A DNA stretch of 64,000 bases from Cannabis sativa (Eukaryota; Streptophyta; Magnoliopsida; Rosales; Cannabaceae): assembly GCF_029168945.1 (NCBI RefSeq), contig NC_083604.1:40419686-40483685 (forward strand). The letters are read 5' to 3'. The notes beneath the pieces were generated by a model. That model was not told the origin of the DNA. It searched no databases and saw only the letters and a list, made by a program, of their open reading frames with translations. Position 1 is the first letter of the stretch, and every line of letters starts with the position of its first letter. The position numbers and the translations under genes are program-made. Shown here one piece after another: positions 56,975 through 64,000 of the stretch.

Positions 56975-57568
56975 TAGGGATGTAAACAAGGCGGGGACGG
57001 GGATTGTTCCCTTACCCCTATATCTACTTTCTAAATCACCATACCCACCCCAATACTCATTTAAATTAAAGCGGGAACAGAGGGAGAATTACCCAACGAG
57101 GGAAAGATTTCTATCGGATACCCGTTACATTTATATTTTTTCTTAAAAAAATAATATCTCAAATAAAATTTAAAAAATATCATAAAAAACTCATTAAAAA
57201 AAAACAAATATAAGTGAAATAGTGTGTATAATATATGAAATTAATAAATACAAAACTGGCAATAAAAAATAAGTAATTAAGTGTCATTTTTTTGAGCAGT
57301 TAAGTGTGATTATTAATATGTATCACTGCATGTATTTTCATAAAAATTAAAATGTCTTATTAATGTAATCAATAAAAAACCTAAAGCATGTAGTTATTTT
57401 AATTGTAATAGTTAAGATTTTAAAATTTAAATATATATATTATATCGGGGCGGGTATCTATTCCCCTGCCTCGACTCTCAAGTATGAACATTTAAACCTA
57501 TATCTGCCCTCGAAATTCGACCCCCCGCCCCAAGGGAGAAGTACCCGTGGGTATAATTATCATTCCTA
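56975..57568. mobile_element. hAT-like MITE, copy 2 (594 bp)
   Basis: Begins TAGGGATG, ends CATTCCTA, flanked by a perfect 8-base duplication CTCACTTT (56967-56974 and 57569-57576), the hAT signature. GC-rich arms (GGCGGGGACGGGG, CGGGGCGGGT) flank an AT-rich core. No transposase. Confidence 0.9.
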
Positions 57569-57576
57569 CTCACTTT

Positions 57577-58089
57577 CTCATCATTCAGTCAATTTAGAGA
57601 CTTACAAGTTTGTTTAAAAGTAACATTACGTTACCATCCAAATTATTATGTACTGATATATCGCCTTCCAAAGACACCTCCATAGATAAAAGTTTTTCTT
57701 CACTTGAAATTTCTAATCAAATAATCAATCATGCACCATTGTACATTGAATATCTCTCATCTCAAGGTGTCGAGTATATCATAGATAAAACCATAAATAA
57801 GCCTTAAAATTGAAGATAACAATGCTGTATATATTAAGCTAAATCTATATGGCATAATATATGTAATAAGAATTAGATGGATCAAACTATTTACATGATA
57901 ATAACAAACAAGTACTAAAAGCAAGTACATAGGCAGGGCACTGAAAAACTAAAGAGATGGTACCAGACTACCAGTACGTATGTATCTCTCTACTGCCCCC
58001 ATGAATTTGCAGAATTTCCTCTCAATCCAATGTTAATGCAATAATAACTGTTTAAAGAATAAACTAATCCATCCTCGTAAATGAAAAAC
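57577..58089. other. 3' region of PPR5
   Basis: Probably holds the PPR5 3' UTR in its last part; otherwise A/T-rich. No other feature is seen. Confidence 0.45.
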
Positions 58090-59966
58090 TTAAGCTTTTA
58101 CATCTTTCTCTGTCTCTGCAGCTGTGGAATTTGTAGAGCCTGATATTGGTTTTGAAGAGAAAAATGCTCCTAATGCGTCTAAGAAGAACCTCTTATTAGG
58201 AACAATGCCATCTCTCTCCATATGCTTCAACAGGTTCTCCACAAGCTCCTTCATGTTGGCTTTAGTGTAAGCTTTGTAAAGAAGCTTATATGTAGACGCG
58301 TTTGGGGCAACGCCTTTACTCTTTGCACTCTCAAAAAGCTTATGAGCTTCTGTTGGCAAGCCATTCATGCAATAAACATCGAGCATCGCATTCAATGTTG
58401 AAGGCTTAATCTCCTTCTTAGATTCACACAACTTGTCAAAGATTTCCTGAGCCCGGGAAACACAGTCACACAGCCCATACATCATTATAAGACTCTCATA
58501 TGTGATGAAACTCGGCGTGTACTTCATATCAGTCATCTTCGCATATACATCTTCTGCCTTTTCCAATTGGCGTGCCTTTCCATAGTTTATGATCATTGAA
58601 TTGAATGTAGGCAATGTTGGGCTTTCCCTGGAGCGCAGTAAGCTCTTAAACACCTGATCCATCTTCTCAAATTCCTGTTTCTTCCCATACGAATCGATAA
58701 GTAAGTTAAATGTGATTATATCAGGTTTGGTCTGATTGCTTTTCATCATAGCTAGAACAGATTCCATTTCTCTGATCATCCCATTTTTCCCATATGCATC
58801 CATCACACCGTTGTAGGTGTAGATATCAGGGGAAACAATGCTCTCATCAAGATCTTTAAACAAGGCATTAACTTGCTGCACCTTTCGAGATTGAGCAAAA
58901 GCTCTCAAAAGAATGTTGTATGTGACAATGTTGGGTTGACACCTTTCCATACCTTTCATCTTCTCAAAATAGCCAATAGCTTTCGCCAAAGCCTTTGATT
59001 TGTCCCTGGAGTGGAGATGGGCTGTTATCACAGAGTTGTAAACAGAAGTATCAGGCCTGCAGCCGCTGTTTCGCATCTCGGAGAAGAGCCACATGGCCAT
59101 TCTCGTTTGCCCTTTTCTTCCCATAACTGATATAAGTTTCGAATACACACCATTATCAGCTATATACCATCGCTGTTTCTGCATCCATCTAAACACCTGA
59201 ATTGCCAGGATGATTAAGTCAAGCCATTAACTATATTTCCTTCCTAAAACTTCCAGACTAATAACCAGAAACCATAACAGCATAAATTCAACTATGTTTT
59301 TATTTTCTTTCAAAATGATAAAAATACACACAACTACATAGACATTATTACTTAAATTCAACATTTATCAGAACCCCACAAGCTAAAACTTCTTCTAAAG
59401 GATCACTGAGAAAAAGAACAGAAAAAAAGTATAAAGATAAGATGATGAAACCTCAAGGCAATGAATCCACTCTTCGAAGCTCATTAAAATCAACAGTATA
59501 TTTCAGGTAATAAAAATGTGCTATTCCACTTTATATCTATTGACATCAAATGTAAAGCTATACTCAACTACATACATACACAAAGGCTCAAAGGAATGGT
59601 AAGAAGATAAGATAATCAAACCTCAAGGCACTGAAGCCACTTATCGCTCTTCCCAAGTTCTTCAAAAAGAAGAAAACAGTGTTCCGTTCTAACAATTTTG
59701 ACATACTTGTTAAGCGTCTTCACCAATGGCTCCTTGTCACTGAAACTCCTGATGAGTATGCGAACCAACTCCAAAGTCTCCGAGTTATCGTTTCTTACGG
59801 TGGCTTTTCTTCTGGGTCGAGTCGATACGCACGAGATTGTCGATATGGGTCTGTCCGGAAGAGAGGTGCTTGGAAACCATAACTGGGAGAAGCTGTAATT
59901 CTGAGCGTAAGAATGGGTGAAGGGGAAATTGGAAGGTTGAAGAGATTGTGAAAAGCTTAGGGACAT
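58090..59966 (-). CDS. PPR5: Chloroplast P-class pentatricopeptide repeat protein, PPR5-type
   Basis: Two exons, 59966-59622 and 59196-58090, joining CTTGAG to GTGTTTAG for 483 residues. Residues 1-55 are Ser/Thr/Arg-rich and lack acids, a likely plastid transit peptide. About ten tandem 35-residue PPR motifs follow from about residue 95 (NGVYSKLISVMGRKG, VTYNILLRAFAQSRK, YTYNGVMDAYGKNG, ITFNLLIDSYGKK, PTFNSMIINYGKARQ, LNAMLDVYCMNGLP, YKLLYKAYTKANM). P-class PPRs bind organelle RNA base by base; maize PPR5 protects the unspliced trnG-UCC in chloroplasts, and the Arabidopsis gene (EMB2453) is essential in embryos. Lies beside the Borealin-like/GGT genes as in Arabidopsis. A related PPR2 is the alternative, less likely by synteny. 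Confidence 0.92.
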
Positions 59967-60185
59967 TATGGCGTTAATGGGTGTGGGTAGCTATAGTTGG
60001 AAGTTCAGATAGAAGAAGTGCATAGTGGTGGGTTTGGTAAATTCGAAGTGGATTTGAGGGTAAATGGGTAAATAACTTTAGGCTTCTAAGTTTTTTGAGT
60101 TCTGACTTCTGAGGCCGCCGTAGAGCAAAGAGATAAGAGTTTGGGAATCAAATGACGAAAATACCCTCATTTTCTCAGGAGGAGG

Positions 60186-60191
60186 AAAAAA
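60186..60191 (-). terminator. RNA polymerase III terminator of tRNA-Trp
   Basis: Six Ts on the minus strand about 20 bases after the tRNA end. Confidence 0.8.
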
Positions 60192-60211
60192 GTATTCAAG
60201 TGGTGGGACTT

Positions 60212-60283
60212 TGAACCCGACGTGAATCGAACACGCAACCTTCTGATCTGGAGTCAGACGCGCTACCATTGCGCCACGGATCC
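60212..60283 (-). tRNA. tRNA-Trp (CCA)
   Basis: 72 bases, acceptor stem GGATCCG paired with CGGGTTC and A discriminator. The anticodon loop CTCCAGA between TCTGA and TCAGA carries CCA. The T-arm GTTCGATTCAC and D-arm with GGTAGCGC are intact. It lies about 250 bases upstream of the PPR5 ATG on the same strand. No intron. The cloverleaf is complete, so it is probably functional. Confidence 0.97.
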
Positions 60284-60440
60284 ACTTGTTGAAAGATTCT
60301 AGCTCTAGTTAATATTTATTCTAAGTAAGTGAATAATTATATATTTTCTTAGAAATTTATTATTTTACATTATTGTATTTTGGATTTGTTTTTAATGTTA
60401 ATTTTCTGCTGTATTTTTTTCGTTATTTCTTAAAAAAGTT

Positions 60441-60864
60441 TTAGAAAATTCTACAATGCACCCCCTTAAAATGGATATATTGATAGATCCTTATCTGTTT
60501 TAGCATCCGAAATAATTTTTTGGTCAAACTTTTTCTCATGTTCACGTACCTTATAGTTATTTAAGACATTCTACAAAGTTTTAAAAAATTTGGAAAAGTT
60601 TAACACACCGAAAACTATGTTCAAACAATGTGTTGCACGCGTGACTATTTTATTTTATACGCCTGTAAAATAGACTGTTTGAACATTTTTTTTCTATATT
60701 GTAAATTATTCCGAATTTTTTAAAATTTTGTGGGATATCTTAAATAGCTATAACATACATGAATTTGAATAAAAATTAGACTAAAAAATTCTTCTAGATG
60801 CCGAAACAAGTTAAGGGTGCATCAGTACATCCCTTTTAAGGGGGTGTATTGTAGAATCACCTAA
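60441..60864. mobile_element. Foldback MITE, copy 2 (about 424 bp)
   Basis: Left TTAGAAAATTCTACAATGCA and right GTATTGTAGAATCACCTAA are inverted; the halves pair for most of their length. Related to 42979-43399 along its entire length with scattered changes (for example CACGCGTGACTATTTTAT in both centres). Confidence 0.85.
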
Positions 60865-60934
60865 AAGTTTTTTATTTAATGTTTTTAAATCAATTTCTTT
60901 TAAAGTATTTATTATTAGATATGGAAATTTCATC

Positions 60935-61080
60935 CACGAGGATGGATACTCGTGAAGATCCGCCTTTAATCGGGCGGGAATTTTTTGACTTCATGGGTAA
61001 TGAAGTGGTTATGGGAGATGATTTCAATATCCAAAAGTAGTGTCAGGACGAGTACGGAGATATGATACTATCCGCCCCAT
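60935..61080. repeat. Fragment of a G-rich transposon arm
   Basis: GGATGGATACTCGTGAAGAT, CCGCCTTTAATCGGGCGGGA and ATGGGTAATGAAGTGG resemble the GC-rich arm type of the hAT-like MITEs at 52029 and 56975, but ends and a duplication are not seen. Likely a decayed piece. Confidence 0.4.
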
Positions 61081-62519
61081 ATTTAATCTATACATAATTT
61101 CTATCAATAGTTGTTACTTATATGATATATCTATATATTTAAAAGATAAAAAAAAAAAAGAATTTTACAAAAATACTAGATTTTGGGTAAACGTTTACGA
61201 TTTTATTGCCACACAGCAGAAATTACATTTATACTGCCTTTTTTTTTTCTTTTATGCTGTAAACACAAAAAAAAAAAAAGAGGCCTTCATCTTCCACACC
61301 CACAGACATATACAGTAGCGACTATATTTACAAGCCCAGTCATGAAAAATCAGAATAAAAAAACTACTAAAATAAATCTAAAACAACACAAAAACAAATG
61401 TAAATAATGAAGTAGATATAACCACTTAGAAAAACATAAAAGAACCACACACCTCAAAATTCTTTTTTCACTGAGCTCGTCAAATGTATTTATAGGAGAA
61501 GAAGAAGAATAAAAAACCACAAAAACAATCATAAAAAAGGAAGAAAAAATGTATTTATAGCCTCCATCTTTCACATTTACGGACAAAACCACCACATCAA
61601 CACGAGAAAATCCAAAAAATAATTATTAATTCTGGCGAGATGGAGCAAGAATAGTGAAATCGATATCAAATAAATAAATCATGACGAACAAGCGTAAAAC
61701 AACACTAAAAATATAAAAAAACCAAAAATAAAAAAAGTAAAAAAAAACTAACCTTCTTCTACACAGTCTCAACACCAGATGCAATAGAGTCTATATTTGC
61801 AAGCTCAATTCTAGAAAATCATAATAAAAAAACCACTCTTATCTTCAAAAACTTATATGTTAATGGAGAACTTATATGATTGAAAACTTCAAAAACTAAA
61901 TAAAAAAATGAAAAGAAGATGAAGAAGAAGAACTGAACAAAAAATAAAATGAAAAACTTATATGTTAATGGAGAAAGATAGAGATAACTTAAGAAAGAAG
62001 AGAGTAAAAAAAAAAGGTTACTTGTTATTTGCTTAAGAGAACAAAAAATAGTCTCTTGGAATGGGATCCAGGATTTGCCCAAATTTCACATAGTGCTATA
62101 ATTGTTGTATATATTTAATAATCTAATATATTTATTTATTTTTGTTACAATATATTATTATGCCATACTAAAATATATTATATAATTTAATTTAATTATT
62201 ATATATATTTTAAAAAAATTAATATATAATAAATGTATTTTTATCATTTTTATTAGCTAATTTATTATATTTGACTATTTTGTTAATTTTTTTAAAAAAT
62301 AAACATGTACTAAATTAATTTCTAAAATTAGAGAAATTTTGTATCTCAACTTTCTCTCTATATATATAACGTGGACTGTTGTCAAAAGTAAAAAAAAAAA
62401 AAAGTATACAATAAAAAAGTAATTTTTTCTTTACAACAATAAAATTTAAAAAAAAAAAATAGAAAAAAACCATATGTTTGGATTCCCAAAAAAAAATATT
62501 GAGTGCTGTATGCTTAATT
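61081..62519. other. AT-rich intergenic DNA with local duplications
   Basis: No gene. AAAACTTATATGTTAATGG is repeated at about 61849 and 61952. A loosely repeated block around 61310-61390 and 61770-61850 shares TCTATATTTGCAAG/ACTATATTTACAAG phrases. Confidence 0.5.
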
Positions 62520-63116
62520 GCTTATTGATTTTAGGCTAATTATGAAGTTCTTCACCTCAATTTTGTGGTGTGTAACTCCAGAATTGAGTTTTAGTTGTTG
62601 GGATTGGGATGAGAAATGATGTACTTTTTTTTTATCCTACCCATGAAATTGTGAGACTAAATGTAATATCCTTTCCTAAGGTTTAAGAACAAGATTATCA
62701 ACCTTAACTAAGTTAATTATGTATTAATATAAAAATTATATTATAATATGATTTAATAGGTGAAACTATATTATGATTTGATGGAATTATTATTCATATT
62801 TTCATAGAATTTGATCTAATAGATAGAGAAAATTACGGGATTCACATTCAAACCCTTCTTTATTTATCTCTTATTTTTTTGGGTTATTTATGTATTCATT
62901 CTCCCCTATAAATAGTGAAGGCCAATTCACTATTTAGGGATTTTTATTTGGCGCTAAGAATAGAGAGAACACTATGAAATATTAGTAACATTTTTGAGAG
63001 ATATTGATAAATTTACTTGGCCGGAACTTGTGATCTTGATATACTTTCATAAAAGTAATACAACAAAAAGGAGAGTAGGCTATTGCCACTGAAAGGGGTC
63101 GAACCTCTATAATTTT
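62520..63116. other. Possible LTR remnant, ending at the next LTR
   Basis: CTATAAATAG at about 62905 is TATA-like and the final stretch (CTATTGCCACTGAAAGG, GGTCGAACCTCTATAATTTT) resembles the end region of a plant LTR. No partner LTR or ORF is in the window. Confidence 0.4.
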
Positions 63117-64000
63117 TGTTAATTCTATTTTTAGCATCTTTAATGTGACAAATATATTTTATTATTTATTGTTTAAATTCGGCTGGTGTTAATATTAGTT
63201 TTCATATTTTATATGTGACTTTTATATTAAGCAATCTATTTTTGGAAGAAAAGTTGTCTAGCTTTCCTATTTATGGAAAATAAGGTAAGAAATAGTAAGT
63301 TTGGTTACTCAATTCTTTTCTATCTAACTAGTTGTGATATTCTGATCTTGTGTGAGTTTTCCATTTTGATTGATTAGATTTTTTGAGGAGAAAACTGGAG
63401 CAAAACTTTCCTTTTCTATAAAAGAAAAGTCGCACTTACTGCTCACGATTCTGTAGGTACAGAAATAGAAATTCTTGGGCTGATTGAAGATCTATTTTAG
63501 GGAATTTTCTAGTGGGATGTGGTCTGTCAATAAGGTGTATGTTGATTATAAATACACCTTATAGCAGCTAGGTCTTGTATCCCTTTGATACACTTTGAAT
63601 TGTATTCATATCTTAAGGAAAGAGTGTTTTTGTTTTGTAGAAAAGAGCTTCTTCGACTCTTACTCTATTTATTTATATTTTATATTGTCTTGAGTCTATA
63701 TTCAAGTCTACAAAGAAGAAGAACAACAGTGCTACCTTCGGGAGAAGGTTTTACAAGCTTTCGGGAGATTGTCTTTCAAGTCTTGCATCGGGAGGAAGCA
63801 AACACTCTTTAAGGAGATCGAAGGGAGTTCGAGCTCTTAAAGTTTCATTAAGAATCGATTAGAAGATAGAATACATCAAGCTTGCGGCATATAATAAGAG
63901 GGAATCTATTTATGCATAAGTCAATTATTTTATATTTTTGAGATCTATCTAATGAATCTTATCTATGGGCATGACCCCGTGGACTAGTAACAATCTTAAT
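63117..64000 (+). mobile_element. SIRE-type copia LTR, third copy, truncated by the window edge
   Basis: Starts TGTTAATTCT and follows the LTRs at 2916 and 21663 in order (GTAGGTACAGAAAT, GATTATAAATACACC, ATCAAGCTTGCGGCATAT, TTATGCATAAGTCAATTA, CCGTGGACTAGTAACAATCT). It carries only one copy of the 73-base unit that is doubled in the other two LTRs. The internal part of the element, if any, lies beyond 64000. Confidence 0.9.

Noticed and set aside
61040..62082. Hydrophobic frames on both strands, such as 61819-62082
   Set aside because: Phe/Leu-rich translation of A/T-rich repeats; no conserved motif.

Overview
The window is nuclear DNA of a flowering plant, almost certainly a eudicot. It is AT-rich with intron-split genes, plant LTR retrotransposons primed by initiator-Met tRNA, LINEs, Helitrons and MITEs. 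I cannot name the species.

Layout. (1) 1-2.1 kb: pieces of L1-type LINEs. (2) 2.9-22.8 kb: one old Ty1/copia element of SIRE type, with LTRs, gag, pol and an extra gene after pol. It was entered by a 2.3-kb solo LTR (8460-10770, target duplication CTAAT) and by a nearly intact, young Ty3/gypsy element resembling the CRM lineage (13912-20776, target duplication GTTTC). (3) 22.8-33.4 kb: a Helitron graveyard. Minus-strand elements are nested in each other (23.2-27.8 kb). Two plus-strand elements lie head to tail (27819-32134 and about 32135-33361); the first carries pieces of host genes (dehydroquinate dehydratase/shikimate dehydrogenase, VPS33) and an RPA1-like gene. (4) 33.6-60.3 kb: the gene island, with gamma-glutamyltransferase (-), a Borealin-like chromosomal passenger subunit (+), RPA2 (-), the chloroplast PPR protein PPR5 (-) and tRNA-Trp(CCA) (-). 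Between genes lie a third Helitron, MITEs, a copia fragment, a split PPR5 pseudogene, and a GC-rich run of ten hairpins at 39.16-39.46 kb. (5) 60.4-64 kb: more MITEs, AT-rich DNA, and the start of a second SIRE-type LTR that runs off the window.

The genes do not form an operon or pathway. GGT, Borealin-like and PPR5 are neighbours in Arabidopsis too (as I recall, At4g39640, At4g39630, At4g39620), so the island looks like conserved microsynteny with RPA2 as an extra member. RPA2 and Borealin serve DNA replication and cell division, GGT serves apoplastic glutathione turnover, and PPR5 serves chloroplast RNA.

Exon limits were read by eye from splice sites and reading-frame continuity. Family names rest on motifs recognised by eye, not on a search.
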